From Gemmatimonadota bacterium (GTDB lineage Bacteria; Gemmatimonadota; Gemmatimonadetes; Longimicrobiales; Gaopeijiaceae): a stretch of 64,000 nt of DNA. A model generated the notes under the pieces. The model saw only the letters and a list, made by a program, of their open reading frames with translations. It was not told the DNA's origin and did not search any database. The DNA lies in contig SHZR01000009.1 in the NCBI GenBank assembly GCA_009692205.1, positions 27,667 through 91,666 on the forward strand, written 5' to 3'. Numbering within the stretch: position 1 is the first letter of the stretch; each line of letters begins with the position of its first letter. Both the position numbers and the translations under genes were made by a program. Of this stretch, positions 52,407 to 60,916 are shown one piece after another.

Positions 52407-54754
52407 CAGAACGTCACCTCGAGCCCGAAGGTGGGGAGCACCGGAAACATCGACACGCCCGAGCGCACGGGTGGCGTCTGCTCGTACTCGAAGAAGTAGA
52501 AGAGCGGGTTCCGGCGGTTGTAGACGTTGAGGACATTCACGTAGGGCGTGAGCGTGCCCCACCCCTTCGTGAACGTCTTACGCGCGCTGACGTCCAGGCG
52601 GTGGTATGTCGGAAAGCGCGAGCTGTTACGCGGCTCCAGTACCACCCCGTACTCGCCGACGAAGCCGGAGCCGTCCGCCGATCCGCTCCACTCCAGGCTT
52701 CCGCCTCCCACGAAGCGCGGTGAGTAGTAGGCGTAGGAACCGATGGCGCGCGTGTAGGGAATCCCGCTGCCGAAATTCCAGCGCAGCCCCCCCTCCCACC
52801 CCCACGGAGCCGGGTAGCTAAGGACGATATCCAGGTCGAGCCGCCGATCGAATACTGGCGAGTACGTGATCTCGGGCTGCGGGCGCAGGGGCGAGAGTGG
52901 GTCGGGGAACGTGCGCTCGGCCTGGAGCACCGAGGCGGCCGCCCATCCGGTCACGGCCCCGGTCTCTTTCCGCAGAAAGAAGTCGATCCCGTAGGAGAGC
53001 CCCTCTCCGCTCAGGTTCTCGTCGAGGGGGTCGGTCGGGTCGTCGGCCGGGTTGAAGGTCACGACGCCATCGAAGGTGCGTGCGTATGCCTCGACCGACC
53101 AGAACCAGTCGATGTCGCGGTAGCCTTCCACACCCACTTGGATCTGGTTCGAGACCACGTGGGGGGCGGTCTCGCCCGCGAGCAACCAGATGTCCAGCCC
53201 GAGCGGGAGTTCCTCGTCCCGGAGCGAGTGCACGAACTGGGTGTAACGGCCCGCAGCGAGCTTCACCGCGGCGTCGCCCCCGGCGAAGAAGCGCTTCACG
53301 GCGAGACGAGGCGCGAGTTCCGCCGCCCCCTCGCCCGGGTCCGGGGCCCATGAGTCGAAGCGAAGGCCGGCTTCTACGAGCCAAGCCGATGGCACCGACC
53401 AGCGCGCCTGCGCGTACGTCCCGAGCTGCAGGCCTTTTCCTCGTCCGCTGCCGAACTCGGTGCCGCCCGTGGCGAACAGGTTGCGGTACGACATGCGCTC
53501 AGCGCTCGTTCCGACCTGCAGCGCGAAACGCGGCGAGAGAGGAAGATCGAGGTCCGCGCGCACCTGAGCCTGCTCGATGCCGCTCAGGAACTCCGTGTCC
53601 GCGAAGTCCGGAAACGACAGCCCTGTCCCGTAACGGCTGTAGTTCGCGCGCAGATCGAGCGAGCCCCCGCCGGCACGCGGCCGGGTCCAACGCACGCCCA
53701 CGAGGTCGTTCCCCCAGTCCCAGTCGATCCGGAGCGGGAAACTCTCCGCGTCGAAGCGGGTCAGGTCGAGTACGTCCTTGCCCGTGTAGGCGGTGATCAA
53801 GAGGCGATCGCCGGAATGGCCCAGGCTCTCCACGACGGCCTGGAAGTCCGTCAGGTGGTAGGGGAACTCGAAGGCGGGCTTGAGGAGCACGTCGAAATAG
53901 GAACGGCGCGCCGACACCCGGTAGCGGACGCTCGAGCGTCCGAGTGCGTCCGCCACGGACACGGGGAGGCGACCACCCACGGCGACGCGCGTCGCGAGCA
54001 GCGAGACCCCGGCAGCCACGTTGAAGGGCCCCTCCCCGGGATCGGATTCGATATCAAGGACCGAGGAGACGCGTCCGCCGTGCTCCGCGGGAAAGCCTCC
54101 CGACTGGAGCTCGACGCGGTCGACCATGTCGGCGTTGAAGACGGAGAACAGTCCTCCGAGATGGAACGGACTGAACACGGGCACGCCGTCGAGGAGGATG
54201 AGGTTCTGGTCCTGTGACCCTCCCCGCACGTGGAAGGCCGCCGAGAAGTCCGAGGTCGACACGACTCCGGGCAGGACTTCGATGGCGCGTATGGGATCCG
54301 CCTCGGCCACGCCGGGGAGCGAGCGCAGTTGGACGAGGTCGATCTCTCGCACGGTCGGGCCGCCGAGTTCCTCGAAGCGCGCGCGCTCACGACTGGCCGC
54401 GGCTTCCACCGAGATCCCCGGCAGCGCGATGGCGCTCCGCTCGATCTCGAGCGCGACCTCCAGGGTCTCGCCGGATCCCAGCGTCACTTCCCAGGCGTAG
54501 TCCGTGTAGCCTAGGCCCGTCACGCGGAGGCTCAGCGCCCCCGCGGGGAGACGCGCCACTCGGAACGCCCCCAAGCGGTCCGTGTCCGCGCCGCCGAGCA
54601 CGACGCTATCACGCGCGACCGTGACGATGGCGCCGAACACGGCCCGGCCCTCATCGTCCCGGACCATCCCCTGGATCGCGGCGTCCTGCGCCCACCCCGG
54701 AGTGGATCCGAAGGCAAACAGGACGAGCGCGATCATCGCCTGACGCATCAACAT
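52406..54754 (-). CDS. TonB-dependent receptor with N-terminal carboxypeptidase-regulatory domain
   Basis: A 782-residue outer-membrane transporter. Signal peptide (about 1-22, ending GWAQD), a carboxypeptidase-regulatory-like beta domain (about 25-105; GMVRDDEGRAVFGAIVTVARDSV), a plug (about 120-230; GSQDQNLILLDGVPVFSPFH) and a beta-barrel to the C-terminal strand (LPTFGLEVTF). It imports a large substrate with TonB energy. The lipoprotein gene is translationally coupled downstream. The CRP-like gene lies divergent, 45 bases away. The substrate is unknown. Confidence 0.92.
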   Translation of the reverse strand: MLMRQAMIALVLFAFGSTPGWAQDAAIQGMVRDDEGRAVFGAIVTVARDSVVLGGADTDRLGAFRVARLPAGALSLRVTGLGYTDYAWEVTLGSGETLEVALEIERSAIALPGISVEAAASRERARFEELGGPTVREIDLVQLRSLPGVAEADPIRAIEVLPGVVSTSDFSAAFHVRGGSQDQNLILLDGVPVFSPFHLGGLFSVFNADMVDRVELQSGGFPAEHGGRVSSVLDIESDPGEGPFNVAAGVSLLATRVAVGGRLPVSVADALGRSSVRYRVSARRSYFDVLLKPAFEFPYHLTDFQAVVESLGHSGDRLLITAYTGKDVLDLTRFDAESFPLRIDWDWGNDLVGVRWTRPRAGGGSLDLRANYSRYGTGLSFPDFADTEFLSGIEQAQVRADLDLPLSPRFALQVGTSAERMSYRNLFATGGTEFGSGRGKGLQLGTYAQARWSVPSAWLVEAGLRFDSWAPDPGEGAAELAPRLAVKRFFAGGDAAVKLAAGRYTQFVHSLRDEELPLGLDIWLLAGETAPHVVSNQIQVGVEGYRDIDWFWSVEAYARTFDGVVTFNPADDPTDPLDENLSGEGLSYGIDFFLRKETGAVTGWAAASVLQAERTFPDPLSPLRPQPEITYSPVFDRRLDLDIVLSYPAPWGWEGGLRWNFGSGIPYTRAIGSYAYYSPRFVGGGSLEWSGSADGSGFVGEYGVVLEPRNSSRFPTYHRLDVSARKTFTKGWGTLTPYVNVLNVYNRRNPLFYFFEYEQTPPVRSGVSMFPVLPTFGLEVTF

Positions 54755-54799
54755 GCGCGGAAATGTAGCCGCACCCAGGGCACCACTCTATTATCGAGT

Positions 54800-55701
54800 A
54801 TGGCCTCACCTCCGGAGTTGCTGGCGCGCGTCCCCATCTTCGAGGAGCTCGCTCCTCAGGAGATCGCATGGATCGCCGAAGCCACCCACACGCGGACCTT
54901 CGCCGAGGGCGAGCACCTCTTCGAGATCGGGGAGCCCGGCCGCTCTCTCTACGTCCTCACAGCGGGCACGGTGCAGGTGCTCCACCCGAATCGCGCCGCA
55001 AACTTCCAGCTCGCGCGTGTCGGCCCGGGCGAGTTCATCGACGAGATGGCGCTCCTGGACGACTCACCGCGCAGCGCCACGGCGAGAGCCATCTGCGACG
55101 TCGAGGCGCTCGTCCTCGACAAGACGGACTTCCACAAGCTCGTGCGCGCCCATCCTGACGTTGGGCTCCGTCTGCTCAGTGTGATGTCGCGGCGCCTGCG
55201 GAAGGCCGACGAGCAGATCAGCGGCCTGAACAGCAAGGCGGTGAGGGATCCGCTCTCGGGATTGCACAATCGGCTCTCGTTCGAAGAGCGCCTGGAGGAA
55301 GAGACCGCGCGCGCCGCTACGGAGGCTCGTTCTCGCTGATCCTCGTCGACCTCGGCGACATGAAGACGATCAACGCCCAGCACCGCCAGGTGATCGGAGA
55401 CCAGATCCTGGCCTGGGTCGGCCGCCTGCTCAACGAGCACACCCGGGCCTCCGACGTGGCGTTCCACTACGAGGAGGACGTGTTCACGATCCTCTGCCCC
55501 TGGACCTCGTCCGACGTCGCCAACAAGGTCGCCGGCAGACTGGTCACGCTCGTGGCGGAAGCGAAGCCACCCGTGGAGGCGGACATCGCGGTGACCCTCG
55601 CGGCGGGGACGGCCACGTGCCCGGATCACGCGAGAGAGGGCCAAGCGCTGTACCATCAGGCTCAGCGCGCGCTCCTCGCCATGCGCGCCAGTGGGCGCTA
55701 G
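54800..55701 (+). pseudogene. CRP-like cyclic-nucleotide domain plus degenerate GGDEF, frameshifted
   Basis: The N-terminal cNMP-binding domain (about 10-125; LFEIGEPGRSLYVLTAGTVQVL, FIDEMALLDDSPRSATA) leads to a GGDEF-like domain (DPLSGLHNRLSFEERL). The frame then hits TGA at 55337-55339. One base gained or lost near 55310-55318 (GCGCGCGCCGCTAC) restores YGGSFSLILVDLGDMKTINAQHRQ and continues to 55701. In the restored protein the GGDEF signature reads YEEDVF, so it would not synthesise c-di-GMP; it may bind a nucleotide or act structurally. It converges on ligD, six bases apart. Confidence 0.75.
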
Positions 55702-55707
55702 CCGAGC

Positions 55708-57973
55708 CTAGTCGAACCAGCGCGTAAGCCGGTCGAGCGCGCCGAGGAGGTCTGGCTCGAGGTCGAGCACCGGCCGGAGTGGATCCTCACCGAGTCGCCG
55801 CATGCGCCGCGGGACGCTCGCGATCGTGTGGTCCGCGATACGGAGACGCTTGTTCACCTCTCGCCACTGCAGAGGTGCGGAGACCGTGGCGCCCGCGAGA
55901 GGGCGCACCGTGAAAGGCGCGGCCAATAGGCGGCCGTGTCCGTTCTGCACGAAGTCGATGTACACCTTGCCGTCACGTCGGTCCGGGCTGCGCGTAAGCG
56001 TCGCCGTGAGCGGGAGCTTGGCGACGACCACACGGGCGAGCAGCTGGGCGAGCGTGCGCGACTGGTCGTAGGTGAGCTGCCTGCCGAGCGGCACCAACAC
56101 GTGGATGCCCGAGGAGCCGCTGGTCTTGGCGAACGACGGCAGCGAGATCTCCTCGCAGATCTCGTGCAACTGGCGCGCGATGTCCACGACGTTCTCGAAT
56201 GGCGCCTCCTTGGGGTCGAGATCCAGGATGCACCAGTCGGGGAGCGCGAGCGTCTCGATCCGGCTGGACCAGATGTGCAGCGGGATGGTGCCCAGGTTGA
56301 TCACATAGAGGAGCGACTCCAGATCCTCCGCGACGAAATACGACAGCTCGCGCTCCGAGCCTTCGCTCCACAGCGTCACGCGGCGGAACCAGTCGGGCGC
56401 GTACGGGGGCGCGTCTTTCTGGAAGAACGACTTTCCCTCGATCCCGTCCGGGTAGCGGGTCATCACCAGGGGCCGGTCTTGGAGATACGGGAGCATCCGC
56501 TCGGCCACCTGGCGGTGGTACTCGATCAGGTCGCCCTTCGTGTAGCCCTCCGCGGGCCAGAAGACCTTGTCGAGGTTGGTGAACGGGACGGTTCGCTCCT
56601 CGACGACCGCGACCGGGATCGGCTCCTCCACGGCCGCGGCGGCGGCATCCGCGGCAGTCTCGTCGACGCGACACTCGCTCGCGGCCTTGTCGCTGCGGAA
56701 TCGGTTGAAGGACGGATGGCGCGCGAGCCCCTGCTCGGTGAGCTCCTTGTACTCCACCTCGGCCACGAGCTCGGGGCGAACCCAGTGGTGGGTCTTCCCC
56801 TTCGGGACGGGGCCGCGGTCGCAGGCGCGAGAGGATCTCGTCGAGCGCAGAGTCCGTGAACCCCGTCCCGACGCTGCCCGCATACACCAGGTCCTCCCCC
56901 GCATAGCGCGCGATGTGCAGCGCGCCGAACCCGCCGCGTGAGCCTTTCGGCTCCGTCCACCCCACGACCACGAAGTCCTCGACGCGGACCGTCCGGATCT
57001 TGAGCCAGCTCTTGGAGCGCCCGCCCCGATAGGGCGAGTCCGCCTTCTTCGCCACGATCCCCTCGAAGCCCATGCGCTCGACCTGCTCGTACATCGCCTC
57101 GCCCTGCTCGGCGATGTGGTCCGCGTAGCGGATGGGGCCCACCGACGGCAGCACGTCGCGCAGGATCTCTTTCCGCTCCAGCAGCGGAAGCGCCCTCAGG
57201 TCGAACCCCTCCAGCGCGAGGATATCGAACGCATGATAGATCGCCAGGAGCTCGACACTCGCCTTGAGCGCGTCGTCCCGGTTGAGGATGCGGCCGCGCC
57301 CCTGCAGGCGTCCGGACGAGGGTAATCCCTCCGCATCCACCACGACCACCTCGCCGTCGAGCACGAGCCCCTCGTAGGGCAGCCCGCGCACGGCGCGCGC
57401 GATCTCTGGGAACGTCGCGGTGAGATCGTGCCCGGCACGGGAGCCGAGGTAGGCCTCGCGTCCCGCGCGCTCGGCGAGCAGCCGGTAGCCATCGTACTTG
57501 AGCTCGAACACCCACCCCTTCTTCGTGAACGGCCGCTCCTCCGCGGACGCGAGCATGAGCGTCACTTCCTTGGCGCCGAGCGCACGCCGCTTCGCGCCAT
57601 CGGCTTCCAGCCGCCCGGCCATCGCCTCGGCAAGTTCGTCTGCGTGCGCGAACTCCTCGACGGTGAGGCCCGAGTAGATCGAGTCGTCGGGATAGTCCTC
57701 CGTGGACCGGTCCGGGTCCATATAGGCGTCCCGCTCTTTGATGAAGAGCCATGACTTCTCGGCCTGCCTCGTCTTCACCAGGGTCCACTTCCCGAGCAGT
57801 TTGTGACCCCTCAGCTCGAACAGGAGCTTCCCCTTCTCGAGCCCGGTGTGCGGGTCCTCGAGCGGCACCCACACGCCGCGATCCCAGACGATCATGGACC
57901 CCGCACCGTATTCGCCTTCGGGGATGATCCCCTCGAACTCCGCGTACTCGAGCGGATGGTCCTCCGTCTGCAT
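55708..57973 (-). pseudogene. ligD: ATP-dependent DNA ligase LigD, 5'-truncated and frameshifted
   Basis: NHEJ ligase with order PE-LIG-POL. From ATG 57973 the phosphoesterase domain begins only at MQTEDHPLEYAEFEG; the first ~90 residues, with the catalytic H-x-D-x-R region, are absent because ku starts there on the other strand. The ligase domain follows (lysine in FELKYDGYR, FEGIVAKKADSPYRGG, EDFVVVGW). Near 56825 the frame breaks: ...SALDEILSRLRP shifts into CDRGPVPKGKTHHWVRPELVAEVEY in another frame, which continues through the linker and polymerase domain (VFWPAEGYTKGDLIEYH, ILDLDPKEAPFENVVD, TSGSSGIHVLVPLG) to 55708. One-base change restores the frame. Ku is back-to-back. Confidence 0.82.
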
Positions 57974-58840
57974 ATGGCAGCGCGCTCGATCGGCACGTCG
58001 ACCATCGCCTTCGGGCTGGTCTCCCTCCCCGTCAAGATTTACTCCACGGGCGAGTCGGGGGCGAAGGTCTCCTTCAACATGATCTGGAAGGAGTGCGGCG
58101 TCCGCGTGCGCCAGCAGTACGTCGACCCCGCCGACGGGGCCGTGGTGCCCAAGGACGAGATCGTGAAGGGGTACGAGTTCGCCAAGGACCAGTACGTTCT
58201 CTTCACCAAGGAAGAACTCGAGGTCGTCGAGGCGCCGAAGTCCGACGAAATCGAGATCGTGAGCTTCGTCCCCGCCGACTCGGTCGAGCGCATCTACTTC
58301 AACAAGGCCTACTACCTCGGACCGGACAAGTGCGGCGCCCGCGCCTACCGGCTGCTCGCTGCCGCGCTCCGCCAGACGAACCGCGTCGCGATCGCGAAGC
58401 ACGCCACGCGCGGCAAGCAGTACATCGTCATGGTCCGGCCGCACGCGGAAGGACTGCTACTCGAGCAGCTCTACTACGCGGACGAGATCCGCTCGTTCGA
58501 AGAAGTGCCGCTCGAAGAAGGTGAAGTGAACTCCGCCGAGCTCGCGCTCGCGATCCAGCTCATCGACCAAGCCGCTTCGAGCGCGTTCGACCCGAAGTAG
58601 TTCCACGACGAGGTGCGCGAGAAGACCCTCGAGCTGATCGAGAAGAAGATCGCGGGCCAGGAGATCACCGCCGCGCCCGCCGAGGAGTCCAAGACCAAGA
58701 TCATCGACCTCATGGCAGCCCTGAAGGCGTCCATCGAGGGCGACGAGTCGCGCAAGCCCGCTGCCCGAGCCGGTAAGAAGGGGATCAGTGTCGAAGAGCC
58801 CGAAGCCAAGAACAAGCCCGCGCGCCGCAGAGCGGGCTGA
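57974..58840 (+). pseudogene. ku: Ku protein interrupted by an in-frame TAG
   Basis: Ku binds DNA ends as a homodimer and recruits LigD. From ATG 57974 (MAARSIGTSTIAFGLVSLPVKIYS) the bridge/core domain is intact, including ECGVRVRQQYVDPADGAVV, LGPDKCGARAYRLLAAAL and GLLLEQLYYADEIR. A TAG at 58598-58600 (SSAFDPK-stop-FHDEVREKTLELIEKK) occurs where other Ku proteins continue FDPxKYHDEYRE. The frame reads on to 58840 with a Lys/Ala-rich tail, total 289 codons, the usual Ku length. The lost part contains the conserved C-terminal helix that contacts LigD in homologues. GAG, AAG or CAG to TAG explains it. Confidence 0.85.
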
Positions 58841-59462
58841 GTCTCCCCCGGTCGCCGCGGGAGCGAGCCGGTCGACGATCCGTAAGGTCGGCCGGGCCTG
58901 GAGCCCCCGCACCCCCGAGATCCTGGGCCCGTGGCAGCCCGGCTCCGGCCAGCTCGAGCTGGCACTCGCGGCACCTCACAAGGCCTTCGGGTCGCCCGAC
59001 CCCGGCTCGACGCTGGGCGCCGAGGCCGGTCCCCAGTCGGCAGACGACTGGTACAATGCGGCGCTCGACCTCGAGGGCAGCGAGCCCGAGCGGGCGACGG
59101 CGGCATACCGCAGCGCTCTCGCCGTCGAGCCCGGGCACGCCGAGGCGCACCTGAACCTGGGACGCTTACTGCACGAAAGCGGCGAGCTCGACGAGGCGGA
59201 GGCCCACTACCGCGCCGCCGCGGCCGCGGACCTCGAGAGAGCGCCGGCGTTCTTCAACCTGGGCGTCGTGCTCGAGGACCAAGGACGACACATCGATGCG
59301 CTCGTCGCGTACCGCGAGGCGGTCCGACTCGACGAGCGTCTCGCTCCGGCTCACTTCAACCTCTCCAGGCTGCACGAGGCCCGCGGCGACAAGGCTGAGG
59401 CGCTCGCTCACCTCGCAGCTTACAGGCGTCTGCTCACCGCACCCCACCTGCCCACTTCTTGA
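58788..59462 (+). CDS. Tetratricopeptide-repeat protein
   Basis: A 224-residue protein starting at GTG 58788 (AAGGGG RBS about six bases before). The N-terminal 75 residues are Pro/Gly-rich with a short conserved-looking SRSTIRKVGRAWSPRTPEILG. From about 85 come TPR units: DWYNAALDLEGSEPERATAAYRSAL, AHLNLGRLLHESGELDEAEAHYR, FFNLGVVLEDQGRHIDALVAYREA, HFNLSRLHEARGDKAEALAHL. The start overlaps the Ku 3' end by 53 bases, suggesting co-expression. Function unknown. Confidence 0.8.
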   Translation: MSKSPKPRTSPRAAERAESPPVAAGASRSTIRKVGRAWSPRTPEILGPWQPGSGQLELALAAPHKAFGSPDPGSTLGAEAGPQSADDWYNAALDLEGSEPERATAAYRSALAVEPGHAEAHLNLGRLLHESGELDEAEAHYRAAAAADLERAPAFFNLGVVLEDQGRHIDALVAYREAVRLDERLAPAHFNLSRLHEARGDKAEALAHLAAYRRLLTAPHLPTS

Positions 59463-60912
59463 TCTGGGGCGCGAGCGCGAGGGCTCCGAGGCCCACTGCT
59501 CCCGTGATCATCGCCACCGTACGGAACAGGTCGCTCGGCGCCATCGTCTCGAGCTGACCGGAGACGAGGCCCGCGAACAGATTTCCGAGCGCGGCGCCCA
59601 CGAACCAGATCCCCATCATCTGACCGACGCGCCGCTGTGGTGAGAGCTTCGTGATGGCCGAGAGGCCGATCGGCGAGAGGCATAGCTCACCGACCGTGTG
59701 CAGGAAGTAGGTCACCACGAGCCACGACGGCGAGACGAGGCTGTCGGAGGTCGCGTTGGCGGCCCCCCACGCGAGCACGAAGAAGCCGGCCGCGAGGCCG
59801 ATGAGCCCGAGGCCCGCCTTCATGGGGATGGACGGGTTCGCGTTGCGGCGCTCGAGCCAGACCCAGATCGCTCCGAAGATGGGCGCGCCGATGATGATCA
59901 TGAGCGCGTTCACTGACTGGAGATACGACGCCGGCATCTCCCAGCCGAGGATCATCCGGTCGGTGAGGTCGCGCGCAAACAGGTTGAGCGACGTGCCGGC
60001 CTGCTCGAAGCCCGACCAGAAGACCGCGACCAGCAGGAAGAGCCAGAAGATCACGGCCATCCGCTTGTTCTCTTCCGCGGTATGGCCACCGACCGTCCAG
60101 ATGTACGCGAAGTACAGCGCGACAATGATCAGGACGCTATAACCCATCACCGTGGCGACCTGCGCGAGCGAGAACGGTAGGACGCCGGTGGATACCAGGT
60201 ACCCGAAGGAGACCACCGCGGCGATCAGGGCAAAGAACCCCCCGAAGAACTTCCTCGAAGTGGCGGCGAGTTGGTCGGGCGTTTGGGTCGTCTTCAGGAG
60301 TCCCGCGTCGCCCAGGCGATCCGCCCCGAGTCTGTATTGGATCAAGCCCATGACCATGCCGACGCCGGCCGCGCCGAAGCCCCAGTGCCAGCTGTTCTGC
60401 TCGCCGAGGAAGCCGGTCACGAGCGGCCCAAAGAAGGCACCCAGGTTGATCCCCATATAGAAGATCGAGAACCCGGCGTCCCGCCGAGCACCCCCCTCCG
60501 GGTAGAGGGAGCCCACCATCGTGCTCACGTTCGGCTTGAGCAGGCCCGTGCCGCAGATGATGAAGGACATCCCGAGGAAGAACGTGAACGTGCTCGGGAT
60601 CGCCATCGTGAAGTGGCCCGCGGCGATGATCCAGCCGCCGACCCACACGGCCTTCCGCTGGCCCCACAAGTTATCCGCTATCCATCCGCCGGGCAGAGCG
60701 AGAATGTACACGAGGCTCGTGTACAGACCGTAGATCGCTCCCGCGGTCGACACGTCGAGCCCGAGCCCAGGGTTGCCCTCCACCGTGGCCGCAGTCATGA
60801 AGAGCACGAGGAGCGCGCGCATCCCGTAGTACGAGAAGCGCTCCCACATCTCCGTGAAGAAGAGTGTGGAGAGGCCGCGGGGATGGGTCGACGCGGTCGC
60901 GCTCGTCGTCAT
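59434..60912 (-). CDS. POT/PTR family proton-dependent peptide transporter
   Basis: A 492-residue MFS transporter with about 12-14 helices importing di-/tripeptides with protons. The POT signature FFTEMWERFSYYGMRALLVLF (ExxERFxYYG, about residues 19-39) and GWIADNLWGQRKAVWVGG (about 77-94) are present, with FYMGINLGAFFGPLVTGFLGE near 150. It ends four bases before the fused MFS/spermidine-synthase-like gene upstream on the same strand. It converges on the TPR gene with a 29-base overlap. Confidence 0.93.
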   Translation of the reverse strand: MTTSATASTHPRGLSTLFFTEMWERFSYYGMRALLVLFMTAATVEGNPGLGLDVSTAGAIYGLYTSLVYILALPGGWIADNLWGQRKAVWVGGWIIAAGHFTMAIPSTFTFFLGMSFIICGTGLLKPNVSTMVGSLYPEGGARRDAGFSIFYMGINLGAFFGPLVTGFLGEQNSWHWGFGAAGVGMVMGLIQYRLGADRLGDAGLLKTTQTPDQLAATSRKFFGGFFALIAAVVSFGYLVSTGVLPFSLAQVATVMGYSVLIIVALYFAYIWTVGGHTAEENKRMAVIFWLFLLVAVFWSGFEQAGTSLNLFARDLTDRMILGWEMPASYLQSVNALMIIIGAPIFGAIWVWLERRNANPSIPMKAGLGLIGLAAGFFVLAWGAANATSDSLVSPSWLVVTYFLHTVGELCLSPIGLSAITKLSPQRRVGQMMGIWFVGAALGNLFAGLVSGQLETMAPSDLFRTVAMITGAVGLGALALAPQIKKWAGGVR

Positions 60913-60916
60913 GAGA

